A stretch of DNA of 64,000 bases. Origin: a bacterium. GTDB lineage: Bacteria; Patescibacteriota; Gracilibacteria; UBA4473. Of the stretch, positions 9,063-19,700 are shown piece after piece (position 1 is the stretch's first letter; the number at the start of each line of letters is the position of its first letter). Location of the stretch: contig JAACPJ010000004.1 in the NCBI GenBank assembly GCA_009995455.1, positions 1-64,000 on the forward strand, in the 5' to 3' direction. The position numbers and the translations under genes are program-made. The notes under the pieces are model-generated. The model saw nothing but the letters and a program-made list of their open reading frames with translations, did not search any database and was not told the DNA's origin.

Positions 9063-9683
9063 ATGAAAATAAAAAAATTTGTCCTTTTATGCACTCTGCT
9101 TCCAAGCCTGAGCTTCGCTCAATCAAGCGGTGAAGGGATTGGAACTTGTAATGCCAGTTTGCCACCGGTAGATGCCAAAAGGTGTAATGATCCGAGTTAT
9201 TTTGCAGAATACAGAGCCGCGGCAGACGCGGCCACAAATGAGGCGAATGATAAAGCCACCAATGAGATATATCAAGATAATCAAGCCAACAACGATACCG
9301 TGGTTTCCACTTCTACCGATAATTTAAAGAATTTTGCCCAATGCCAAATTGATATTTGCAAAACGTATTTTGAAACCTGTACCAGTGGCGAGATTGAAGA
9401 TGTCAGTGCCAGAAGATTTGAAGAAAACACGGGACAGTGTTACGACCAAAGTGAAAAACGATTTGCTGTAGCGAAAGGACTCAATAATGCGGCTGTTAAG
9501 CGTAATGCTCAAATTAAAGCGCTTACTACCATAGAAGAGAAAGCGCGAGCCATCATGTCTCGCCAAAAAGAAATACTGATTCCTATTTTGCAAAATATTG
9601 TTGAAATGACCGGCGAATGGGCCAGTAAGGGCAGTCATTTAATTCGTGAAACCCGAGACGTTGATAAAAGTACGGTGCAGTAG
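9063..9683 (+). CDS. Secreted cysteine-containing protein, unknown function
   Basis: A 206-residue protein with a clean signal peptide (MKIKKFVLLCTLLPSLSFAQ) and a mature part with scattered cysteines (CNASLPP, RCNDPSYF, AQCQIDICKTYFETC, GQCYDQ) that could form disulfides. The second half is helical and charged. It sits 55 bases after secA and converges on the large surface operon on the other strand. No family recognised. It resembles the small exported proteins of that operon in style, so a role at the same surface complex is possible but unproven. Confidence 0.75.
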   Translation: MKIKKFVLLCTLLPSLSFAQSSGEGIGTCNASLPPVDAKRCNDPSYFAEYRAAADAATNEANDKATNEIYQDNQANNDTVVSTSTDNLKNFAQCQIDICKTYFETCTSGEIEDVSARRFEENTGQCYDQSEKRFAVAKGLNNAAVKRNAQIKALTTIEEKARAIMSRQKEILIPILQNIVEMTGEWASKGSHLIRETRDVDKSTVQ

Positions 9684-9696
9684 AATCAATTTAGTT

Positions 9697-11583
9697 TTAT
9701 CGATCTGAACTAGATTCGGTGTTCTCTGGCATCGCTAACACAAACTGTTGTGAGTTCAACCACTGAGAAATCAAACTCACCGGGATAAGTGATTGATCAT
9801 TAGATTCTTCTTCTGTATCGATCTCGATTTTTGCCAAACCTTTGAAACAACCGGTTTCGGTTCGAGCCACTAATCCCCCGTTAAACGTTTCTTCACCATT
9901 GGTGGTGAAACGCGTCGCGCCATTTTCTTCAGCAACAAAGTTTGCTAAACCATTTAAAATAACGACATCTTCTGGCTCATCTGCCTCAGATTCAAGCGGT
10001 TCAAAACCATAGACATTCAACTCATCTCCAATTCTAAAAACTGAATCTTTCATACATTGAGCCGTATAATCAGGCCAATATTGGTTCGCAAAATCATCAA
10101 ATGGCGTCTCTGGATCCGCTAAATCTTTGCCTCCCTCAGTGTGAACCGTCTCAATTTTAAGTAACACTAAATCCGCCTCAATTTTATTTTCTGGGGTACT
10201 AAGATCCGGTTGAACTTTCGCCGAAAAAAACTGCCAACCATCATCACTAGGTAAAGCCACAATACATCCCTCTTCATGCATTGGCTGTGGCAAAACCGAT
10301 TTTAAAGTCAGCAAAAGACGTGCTTTTTCATCTAAAAATAACGCAGTATGAAATGTTCCTTCTGAAGCTCTAGTAAAACCTTGTCCCGGCAAAGGACAGT
10401 GCACCCAAGCCGTGTAAGGCTCAAGCTCTGGCATACTGGTTTCAGTTGAACCTCCGCCACCACCAGTAAGACCCATCAGTAAGGCGAGTAAATCAAAAGG
10501 AATTTCATTTCCATTTTCCCAACAAGGCACACTGGCTCTTTGATTTTGACATATATGTTCAATCGACTGCAAAGCCTGATCTTGCTGCTGAGTAGTTTCA
10601 TTCATGACTTCCATATTTTGAGTCACTCGTTCATTAATCGCGGCATTACCCTGTCCGGCAATATCATTGTGTTGAGTCACACGGCGATCTCTTTCATCAT
10701 TCACCGTTTTAGATTGGCGGTCAAAATCATCGGTAGCACGACTACTCGATATGACTCTTAACTGACTTTGCCCACTTTGACCTAAAGTACTAAAGGGGCT
10801 TTGTGCCCAGGCATTAATATAAAATGTTTGTTGCACTCCTGGTTTCAATCGCTGCCAAAAATTTTGAATCTTATCAAAGAAACCTTCGTTTTGATCACTA
10901 CTCACTGGTTCGTTTTCAGCGGTGGCTAGTCTTTTATGGGCTAAATTATCCCCTAAGTTCAGTTGTTGAGTGATATCGTTACTTGGACCCGCTGGGCGCG
11001 GAATATTTAAGGCCTCTTTTGTCGGTGTTTGTGGCATTGAACTTAAACTTCCGGCCATATCCTTTAAATTCCCCACTTGAGCAAAAACAGAATCAAATTG
11101 TTGCACTAAATTACTCGGGTCAAATTCTCCGCTAAAATCCCCAGCCTCAGCCGCGGTTTGACTGAGTAAAATTTTAAGATCTGGATTATTATCCGCGACC
11201 ATTTTTTCAACTTGAGCTATTGCCGCATTTCTTTGCTGTGCACAAGCCTTTTGCGCTGGACCATCTGGCGTAGCGGCACATCTTTTGTCTAATTCTTCTA
11301 CTTTATCAAGCATCGCTTGTCCTTTTTGGCGCAGCTCAGGCGTTACTTTTTCTCCATTAATAATATTGTCGTTAAACTGACTAATCCAAGGGTTATTTGA
11401 AAACCTTTCCGTGAATTCAATAGTGTGTTTATCTCCTGATTGAGCCACACCTGCAGGAGTTGAACTTATCCCCTTTAAAAATTGATCACTAGCGCTGGGC
11501 AAAGCCGCATTGGCAATAGAAAAAAATAAGGCTAATCCCAAAATGTACTGACTCACTTTCAAAACCAATTGAGGCACTTTCAT
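9697..11583 (-). CDS. Exported protein with a C-terminal trypsin-like fold that appears inactive
   Basis: A 628-residue protein using ATG 11581-11583, one base after the upstream stop. A longer start at 11634 would overlap that gene by 50 bases and spoil the signal peptide. Signal peptide, then a long helical region rich in Gln, Asn and Asp (to about residue 380), a short Gly run, then about residues 395-620 resembling a chymotrypsin/DegP-like beta fold. ADLVLLKIE (near 469) matches the Asp-bearing strand of such proteases. The position of GNSGGPL reads TFNGGLVAR (near 564), so the nucleophile Ser seems replaced, and no catalytic His is evident. Last gene of the four-gene operon. The fold assignment is by eye. 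Confidence 0.7.
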   Translation of the reverse strand: MKVPQLVLKVSQYILGLALFFSIANAALPSASDQFLKGISSTPAGVAQSGDKHTIEFTERFSNNPWISQFNDNIINGEKVTPELRQKGQAMLDKVEELDKRCAATPDGPAQKACAQQRNAAIAQVEKMVADNNPDLKILLSQTAAEAGDFSGEFDPSNLVQQFDSVFAQVGNLKDMAGSLSSMPQTPTKEALNIPRPAGPSNDITQQLNLGDNLAHKRLATAENEPVSSDQNEGFFDKIQNFWQRLKPGVQQTFYINAWAQSPFSTLGQSGQSQLRVISSSRATDDFDRQSKTVNDERDRRVTQHNDIAGQGNAAINERVTQNMEVMNETTQQQDQALQSIEHICQNQRASVPCWENGNEIPFDLLALLMGLTGGGGGSTETSMPELEPYTAWVHCPLPGQGFTRASEGTFHTALFLDEKARLLLTLKSVLPQPMHEEGCIVALPSDDGWQFFSAKVQPDLSTPENKIEADLVLLKIETVHTEGGKDLADPETPFDDFANQYWPDYTAQCMKDSVFRIGDELNVYGFEPLESEADEPEDVVILNGLANFVAEENGATRFTTNGEETFNGGLVARTETGCFKGLAKIEIDTEEESNDQSLIPVSLISQWLNSQQFVLAMPENTESSSDR

Positions 11584-11584
11584 A

Positions 11585-12829
11585 TTAAAATGGTTTCTTT
11601 TTAAGGTTGGCAATTTTTTCCATATTCTCAGCAAATTGAGTGGTTAATTCATGAACCGTTCTTTGAATTTTATTTTGATCTTCCATCATCTGACTGACTC
11701 GATTCGCAAATTCTTGTTCATCCGCCATATCGGGGTGGCTTTTCAGATCTGATAAAAACTTATCAAAATCTTGCTGAGCTAATTCATTTTCGCGGCCAGT
11801 AGTATTTGTTTGGCCTCTAAGTGTCCCCGTAGTACCTTGCGCTTTAGAAGAAGGAATAACCCAGGCCAAAAGATTTTGGTACCACGGTAAAGCTTTTTTA
11901 AGCACATATTGCTCTGGGGTTGGCTGGTAACTTAAAGCGCTTGAAGTTCGTCCCCCGACCAGGTCAGCTTGTTCAAAAGCCCGACGATCTGATTGCACTA
12001 AATCAGCCACATTTTCCATTTTAGATTCAGCCAGCCTTGGAGCCGTTGAACAGGTCGCATTTTGTGTTTTTTGATTGTTAGCAGTAGTCACATCGCCTAG
12101 TTTTTGCCGATCGGGTTCCATAGTTGGTTGCATCACTTGGGTAGAATTACCCCCCGCGCCTTTTGATTCTGAATTAATTTCTTTGGATGATGCCATAGTA
12201 CAGTCTGCATGTTCAGACAAAGAATCCCCCTCACAAGCGTTCTCATAGGTTGGCGCCAATGGATCAATGGTTAATGAGGCGGCATTACCTTTAGCGTCCA
12301 TACACTCATCCCCTTGCTGAGATGATGCGTGTGGAGCCGGATTCAAAGTGCTCGAGCTGCTTTCAGCAAAAGCCGGTTTCGATTCTTTGGCTTTTGGACC
12401 ATGTTGTTCAACATCAGCCGCTTCTTGCTGCGCTAAAATATCAAGTCCGCCGTTGCTTTCGTCACCATCCGCATGCCGGGTGGCTCGCTCCGTGGCATCG
12501 GTTAACATATCTCTATTTTCTGCGATTTGATCAAGCATTGAAGCAGTAAACTGCAATTCTCTCGCTCTCATTCTTTCTTGAAGCGTTGGCTCCCCTTCTC
12601 TTCTTGAAAGACCGGTACTGAATTGACCCGTCTCTTGGCCTTCGGTTACATCACCAGGGGTGACATCATTTTTAAATGGAATCGTATCAAAAGGAATTTC
12701 ACTAGCCGTTTCCTCCGCCCGTTGTTTTTTCTCGTCTTCAATCTCAGTTTTAGTTTCCTTGTAATCAGGCGTGCTCGCAAAAACGATGACCGTAGCCGAT
12801 AAAGCCAAAAGCGTTAGGAAATATTTCAT
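11585..12829 (-). CDS. Exported low-complexity protein, unknown function
   Basis: A 414-residue protein with signal peptide MKYFLTLLALSATVIVFAS and a mature region rich in Glu, Asp, Thr, Ser, Gln and Ala, predicted largely disordered or helical, with a few cysteines in the middle and a charged helical C-terminus (KIQRTVHELTTQFAENMEKI). ATG overlaps the stop of the upstream gene by four bases (12826-12829), implying translational coupling. No family recognised. It probably forms part of the same envelope structure as the giant protein upstream. Confidence 0.75.
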   Translation of the reverse strand: MKYFLTLLALSATVIVFASTPDYKETKTEIEDEKKQRAEETASEIPFDTIPFKNDVTPGDVTEGQETGQFSTGLSRREGEPTLQERMRARELQFTASMLDQIAENRDMLTDATERATRHADGDESNGGLDILAQQEAADVEQHGPKAKESKPAFAESSSSTLNPAPHASSQQGDECMDAKGNAASLTIDPLAPTYENACEGDSLSEHADCTMASSKEINSESKGAGGNSTQVMQPTMEPDRQKLGDVTTANNQKTQNATCSTAPRLAESKMENVADLVQSDRRAFEQADLVGGRTSSALSYQPTPEQYVLKKALPWYQNLLAWVIPSSKAQGTTGTLRGQTNTTGRENELAQQDFDKFLSDLKSHPDMADEQEFANRVSQMMEDQNKIQRTVHELTTQFAENMEKIANLKKKPF

Positions 12830-13740
12830 AGTGAAGTCGCATTATGAGAAGTTCCACCTTGATCAAATTTTTCTACGTAGGCTTGAAAAGCAATCATCAT
12901 CACTTCGGCTTTCGCATTAATTTCCTGTGACTTATCGGCAACAGTCTTAAGCGCTTGCGATAAATAATTATAACGTTCATAAGTCGCTCGTTCTTGGCGA
13001 GCTCGTTCTTCAACTTGTCTGGATTCTTTCTTTGAAGTCTCAATTTCTTGAACACGTTTACTGTGATAGGTAGAGAAATTTCGATATCCAACTTGCGCTT
13101 GGGCGACAGCAATTGGCGCATACCAACGACTAGCGCTTTGCGTACAAAACTCAGGATTCTCTTTGCAATAAAGGTTAAACGAAGGTCCAACTTGTCCCAT
13201 TTCATCCATTTTTTGTTCATGGCAGGTTTGTAAGTTTTGGCTCACCAAAGCGTATTCGGCCGTCGATCCTGGTTGATTAGCCGATGTTTCAGCTCCATCT
13301 TTACCTTCCGATAAACCTTCGGTTTTAGCGCCATTACGCGCTTGTTCGGCAATGACTTTTTTATCGGTTTTAGAACAAGGACTGCTGCTAGGTTTCTCAA
13401 CTGGTTCAAACGGTTTTTTAACCCCACCACTGGCTCGAACGTCTTTAATCATTTTATTATTTGATTTGATAGAAGACGCTACGGAAGTATCTGATACACA
13501 AGCTTGAGTATCAAAGTAGTCTTTTTGTACCTCTTCAACTGGCACCTCAAGTTCTTCTGGCTTAGGAGCCGGACAGTGTCCTAAATCGGCATAACGCTGC
13601 TCGCGTAGTTCTGCTTTTTCCTCATCAGAAATATAGGGATCAATTGCGGAATAAACGTTCTCAATAATATTACCGACCGCAAAAATAACGAGGCTCAAAA
13701 CAAGCACCATTGAGAGCCGTAATGTGTTTAATTTTGCCAT
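12826..13740 (-). CDS. Membrane-anchored or exported protein, unknown function
   Basis: A 304-residue protein. An N-terminal hydrophobic segment (LRLSMVLVLSLVIFAVGNII) acts as signal or anchor. The mature part contains paired cysteines (GHCPAPKPEE, TQACVSD, SSPCSKTD, CKENPEFC) and a C-terminal helical coiled-coil-like stretch rich in Glu, Arg and Gln (KKESRQVEERARQERATYE). It overlaps the 3' end of the giant gene by 13 bases and the next gene by 4. Not recognised. Confidence 0.75.
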   Translation of the reverse strand: MAKLNTLRLSMVLVLSLVIFAVGNIIENVYSAIDPYISDEEKAELREQRYADLGHCPAPKPEELEVPVEEVQKDYFDTQACVSDTSVASSIKSNNKMIKDVRASGGVKKPFEPVEKPSSSPCSKTDKKVIAEQARNGAKTEGLSEGKDGAETSANQPGSTAEYALVSQNLQTCHEQKMDEMGQVGPSFNLYCKENPEFCTQSASRWYAPIAVAQAQVGYRNFSTYHSKRVQEIETSKKESRQVEERARQERATYERYNYLSQALKTVADKSQEINAKAEVMMIAFQAYVEKFDQGGTSHNATSL

Positions 13741-16700
13741 GGTAAAACACTTGGATGAGCGGGTAAAGATTGAGTGATACTTGGCAAACCATCACGCCAA
13801 GTTCTAAGTTTATTATAGGTCATATAATAATTGAGAGAAGGGATTTGCTGCGCCTCTGGAACTTCACCCGGTAAAATTTGATTCCAGTAGTAAGTGACAG
13901 GACCTTCAATATCTATCGACTGTCCATCAGCGAGCAAAACTTCGACTTTAGAGTCAGATTTAAGGGTTAGAACACTGCCGTCACTTAAGGCTTCATTGTT
14001 AAGAAGTGATTTACGACTCATAAAATCTTCTTCGTCTGTTTGTTGCCAACTCGCTTCACCCTCGGTTAAACAAACATCAGCGTATTCGAGTCTGAGCGCT
14101 TCGCCAGGATTAAGTGTCCATTGCTTTTCCTGCGCTTCTCGGCCACGTAATGGGTGCAAGTAAGTCCACAGTGTGGCGGGTTTATTACCAGCCCTAATTA
14201 ACACATCATCATAATAAATTTGGTAGGGCTCTAAACCAAGACAAACTTCTTTCGTTCTAACGGGGAAATCAATACGTGATAATTGTGCCACTTCAACCTC
14301 ACCCGTTACTCGTGTCACTTGCGCCATGGTTTTTTGTTTGGTTTCTGGTTCAATTTCTTTTTGCGTAAAAATTCCGTGGATAAACTCTGGGGCTCCGTCA
14401 ATTTTGGATTCTAAAATCCACTCATAAAATGGATTACTATTAGCCGAATAAGGGACAACATCCAAATTCATCTGACTCCAGAAGGGCGTTGTATCAAATG
14501 ATTTAAGAGGGAGCTCTGCCGCTAAAAACTCTGCTTGGGGCCATTGTTTTAAGGTGGCTGATTTAATCACTTCTGGTTCAAAACTTGGACTTCTTTTTAA
14601 ATAAACGGTGCGCTGTCTCAGCGTGTATAAAATTTCATTTTGGCCATCCCCATCTAAATCAGCTCCCGTTTGGGCTTCGACTCCATAAAAAGGCATAGTG
14701 TGTAGTAAATCAACCTCTGCATTTTCGCTTTTGGCATAATACATACCCGGTTTTAAACCGGCGTTTTGTAAGTCTTCTTTTTCTTTATCGGTCAGCGAAC
14801 CATCACCATCGTTACTTACCACACCGGTGCTCAGTAAATCAGCTACGTTGTTACCGGGCAAATCAAAACCTGGGACGTTAAAATAATCAAAGTCAGAAAC
14901 TGAAATATCGGGTAAATCAAGGTTCAAAGGTTTAGAAATAAATTCTCTATCAGGAATACTTAAATTCAAACTAGGCGTTTCATCAGCCGTAAATTGTCGT
15001 CCAAGTTTAGGCACTAAAGCGAGTACTTGTGGAGATTCCCAAAAGGCAAGCTTATCTTGATTTGCGAGTTTCGCCAACGCTCTATTTTCAGCGCTTAACT
15101 GATTTTCATAATCATTGAGTTTCACCAAATAATTATTCCAAGTTTCGCGGTAATCGGTTAACCACTTTTGTGTCGCCACAGTATCAATTGGTTCACTAGC
15201 GATAACCCAATCTTCCCACACTTTAAGCTCTGGCATTAAACCACGATACTGCCAGGCCGCCTTTTGTAGTAAAGCCCAGTTTTGACTTGGAAGCAGGCTT
15301 ACGGCTTCTATCGGCTCGGTTGGGAGTGGTGTTTGAACTGCCGGTAAATTGGGAGTGTTTGGAAAGCTGAGTGACTCCGTGATACTAGATGAAAAATTTT
15401 TCCAATTTTCTCCAAGGGAATTAAACATGTCATTTATACCCGTAGCTGAAGTGATATTTAAGTTTTGAGCTACTTCTGCGTACGGTTTGAAATCTAAAGC
15501 CGCGGCCGTAAAGTCTCGATTTCCATCCAGAGAAGTTCGGCCGGTTCTTCTTTCAACGTGGGGCTTAACATCCCATTCACTAACGGGTGAAGCCCCTATT
15601 CGGTAGGCCCCAATTTTACCCATACGAGCAAATGCTGGTTGAGCCGCCGCCAGCAACTGAGGCACTTTTGGTAAAGTAGACGGTGGTGGTGGCGTGAACG
15701 GTTTTTGATCAATCGGCAATTGGGGCAGATTCGCCGCAAAATCAAGGGGCGGTTGAATCACTTTGGGAACCGTATTAAAAGCGGGCAATTCTGGCGTTAC
15801 AACGGGTTCTAGTCTTTTAGGCAAAGATTCAGGCGTTAAGGCCGCCATCGCTTTTAAACCTTCAACCGAAAGGTTCGCAGGAACAGAAGGCAAAGGGGTG
15901 AAATTACCGCTCAAGACCGCTTCAGAGTTTAAATCAGGAAAAAGCTGCTCCGTTTCTAGTGCCTGTGCTAGTGCTTTCCAACGTTCTAATCCAGCGGTTA
16001 AAGAAGCCATCTCTTCAACTGGATTTATTTCAAAACTAAGTTGCTCGATGTCAGCCGCTAAATCGTTACTCACTTCTGGCATTGGCGGTACTTCCTCCAT
16101 AGTTTTCAATGGCCCCAGATCAACGGTCTCGACTTGTACTTCTGGCAGTGTCACATCCATACGCCCCGGCGTTGAATTTTTGGCATCTTGTTTAACTTGT
16201 GGGAAAACGGGCAGCGTAGTAATCGGCAAGTCACCATTAATACCATTATTGGTTTTCCAAGGAAGCAATGTTCCACGATCTACAATGTCTGTTTGGTAGG
16301 TTAAAGAAAAATTATAGAACTGATTCATCACCCCTTGTTCAGCCGAATGTTGCGCTTGATTTACCGCAGAAGCTGCCATCCATTCGTTTTGCTTTTGTGT
16401 TTCTTTCGCTTCAAATGCCTCTTGTTGTTTCGCATAGATTTCTGTCATTTGCGTAGTAGCGGCCACCACTTGATTTTCAATTTCTCGAATTTCGAGCACT
16501 CTATCAGTGGCAGAGGTAATTAAGTCTTTGGTGTTATCAAAGCTTTCGGTGAATTTTTGCACAAATCCTTCTAAGGTAGAACGAGCTTCAACCGCAGTTT
16601 CAAGCGACTCGGCATAGTCGGCTAAAGCAGGAGCCAATGTTGGTTCTTTTGCGGCGAGTTCTTCTAAAGCCACTTCCGCTTCTGCTCGAGCGGTTACAAG

Positions 16701-19700
16701 TGAAGCTAAGCCCGTTTCTTGTAGGGTTCTTAATTGGTTAAAATCTGTCTGTGCTTGCAGCATATAAGACTGAGCGACTTTACAACTTTCAGTTACTTGA
16801 TTGGTTTCGTTCTCTAAACAAACCGCTTTGTAAGCCGCCGCGAAATCACGAAGTTGAATTTGGTAACGCGTGAAAGATGCACGCAACAATTCTTCGTCTG
16901 GTAAATCGGCTAACTCAGTCGTCACCATTTCTGGATAAGCTTCCACTAAGGCTTCTAGTGAATTTTGAAAGTTCTCCGTGTCAGCTGGAATAACAGACTC
17001 TAATTCGGTTTCAAAGGCTTCTTTATTAATCGTGAATTCAGATTCAGCAGATTTTAATTCAGAAGCTTTTGTGGACGGAATCACGACTGGGACTGGTTCA
17101 CGGGTAAAATTCACCGTGTCACCCGCTTCAAGCGCGTTTTGGGCTTCATCCATTGCGCCTTCAGGCCTTAAGTGATTTGGCCCACTTTCTCCGGCGAAAC
17201 TTGGACTACTGTCCACGCGATTAGCCCCAGGTTCAGATTCAGCCGTTTTACGATTTAAATCCACAAACTGCTGGCTCGACCAAGCTGAAGCTTTATCAGT
17301 ACCCGCCGTTAATCGGCCAGAAATTGGGCCCGATTGGGTTTGAAGTTTTGAATTCAAACTAGCGGCGTCAATATTACCTGGAATTTGAAAATTCATACTG
17401 CCCTGAACAAAACTAGAACTATTGTTCAGCATTCGGCTCGTTTCTGGGTTCGTTCCACTTTCAGGACACGTTTCATTAAACTGCTGCGTAGCCGTTGAAA
17501 CATGACAATTATCGGTTTCCACTGGGCTCGCCATGTTCGGTCGCTTGAGTCCCAAACAAACCGCACTGGCAGACCGTCCCGTACTGGTCGGCATGTTATA
17601 GGTTCGCAGATTTCTTAAACACGTCGCACATCTTCCACCACTTTTCCCCCCTGGAGTCGCGTGCGGTGGATTATAGTTGGTTGCCAGCCCTGGTGCATTT
17701 TGCGCTTTACTCATGGGTTGATGAAAGCACGATCCGCCCCCTTGTAATAAACTAGCGGTAATACCTCCAATCGCTCCTGCGAGCATTCCCGGTAATAAAC
17801 CAGCCCCAATGCTTTCAGCCCCATTAGCGGTATCAGGGTAATGATCATGAGAAGCGGGAATTCCATCCCCATCCGGATCTGCGGTATTATCAAACGCTGA
17901 AGTAATAGCGGCATCTGAAACTTCAACCACGTCGTTTTGGTCACTAATAGGTTTCACGACAGGATTATCAGCCTCCGCTTTACTCGACATATAATAAAGC
18001 ATGATTGGGTCATCGCCTTCACTCCAAGCCACCGCGATATCATCTAAAGTATCAAAACCATTTTCAAAATCCCCTACCGCTACTTTCAAATTTGGCAACG
18101 CTTCGACTTGTAACTGCCAACTCAATGTCGCCACTGAATTTCGTTGCAAACGGGGAATACGCGCCCAAAAAATCTCTCGTTCACTTTTTTGTAAAATCTC
18201 GACCGCTCCCCCACAGTTTGTACAACTAAAACTATTGGGAACGTAACTAAAGTATTTATCTTGCGGCAGAATTAACTGCACTTTATCAAGCGTATTAGTG
18301 GTCGATAATTTAAATTCAACTTCAATTATATCCCCTGGAATCACCTGCTCTTTATCTGATTCTGTGGTGTAATCAGCTCGTCCCAAAAAACTTGCATCTT
18401 CAAGCGAAACAAATTGTACTTGGTTTGGATTCGATTTAGTTTCATCGTAATACGAACCGATTAAAGCTTCGTCTAAATTATCTGGCGTGAGTGTGATTTT
18501 ACGAGCATCAGGACTCGTTTTAATCATCGTTGTATTACCCGCCAAAACGCCGTCCCCTTCTATGCCTTCGTAGCTAATAAAACCAAGTTTTAAATTAATA
18601 TTTGGATTGTCTAAAGATTCATCAGTAAAAACAAAGTTCGGGGGAAACTCAGCTATAAGTTCTGGCGTTGCAAAGCGATTTTCTCCTAACCAAGACCAAC
18701 GCCATAAACTATGATTTTCATCTACCACCACTAAATCGGTAAATCCATCTTCATTCAAAACTCCGGTTTGAAAGGATTCAATTGGTGAATTTCCAAGCCA
18801 TGTAACTTGTGTCGGCTCAAACTGTCCATCATTCCAGGCCCACGCAATTAACTGATCACTATAATCTAACTGAAGTAAACTCCAGTTTTCATTAGTACCT
18901 TCTAACAGGAGTGAAGATTTAATACCGCCTGGAAGCTGAAGCCACATTTCTGGGGCCTTAAACTGAAGTCTATCTTTTCCATTCGGCTTAAGTTGTCGGC
19001 TCACCCATAATTTATTACCCGTTAAAGCTAGCACATCTTTTAAACCATCGGCATCCGCATCAACCGAAAACAAAGTTTTAATATTTCCGTCGACCGTTTT
19101 AAAAAGCGGTTGTCCCATATCTTTAGTAAATCCGGTTTTGGGTGAAGTCCCATTCGTCAATTTAACCGAAAGAGAAGGATCCCCATAAAATATCAGCAAA
19201 TCACTACTGCTAAGTTGAACTGCATTTCCAAGGCTTTCGCCAGCCGCTACGTGCGCCGCCGCTCCCCAATCTGGGCCCCAAGCTAAATAGTTGGTGCCCG
19301 TTTCATTTTCAATTGAAGCCTCTAAAGAACCTAATTTGCGACTGGTCATTTCTTTCTTACTTTGATCGAGTAATACATAACCAAAACCGGCATTCGTACT
19401 GTTGCCGACTAAACTTTCATCACTGTAAACTTTCGGATCAATCAGTTGAATTTCTAACGCTCCATTTTGAGTAAAGTTTTCTTTAATTTCTAATTTTTGA
19501 TCTGAGTAAACCCACTTAAAGGTTCCTAGTAGATCACGGTTGCGATAAACATTCCAGATAAAAATATTACGGGTCGGTTTGAGCGTAAAATTTCGGTCTA
19601 GCAATTTTAAACCGCCTTCTGAACCAAGTTCAATCACTCTCAAGCCATCCCAACGCCAAACTTTTTCGGCTTCGTCGTAGGTAAGTGTTTTATTTTTTAC

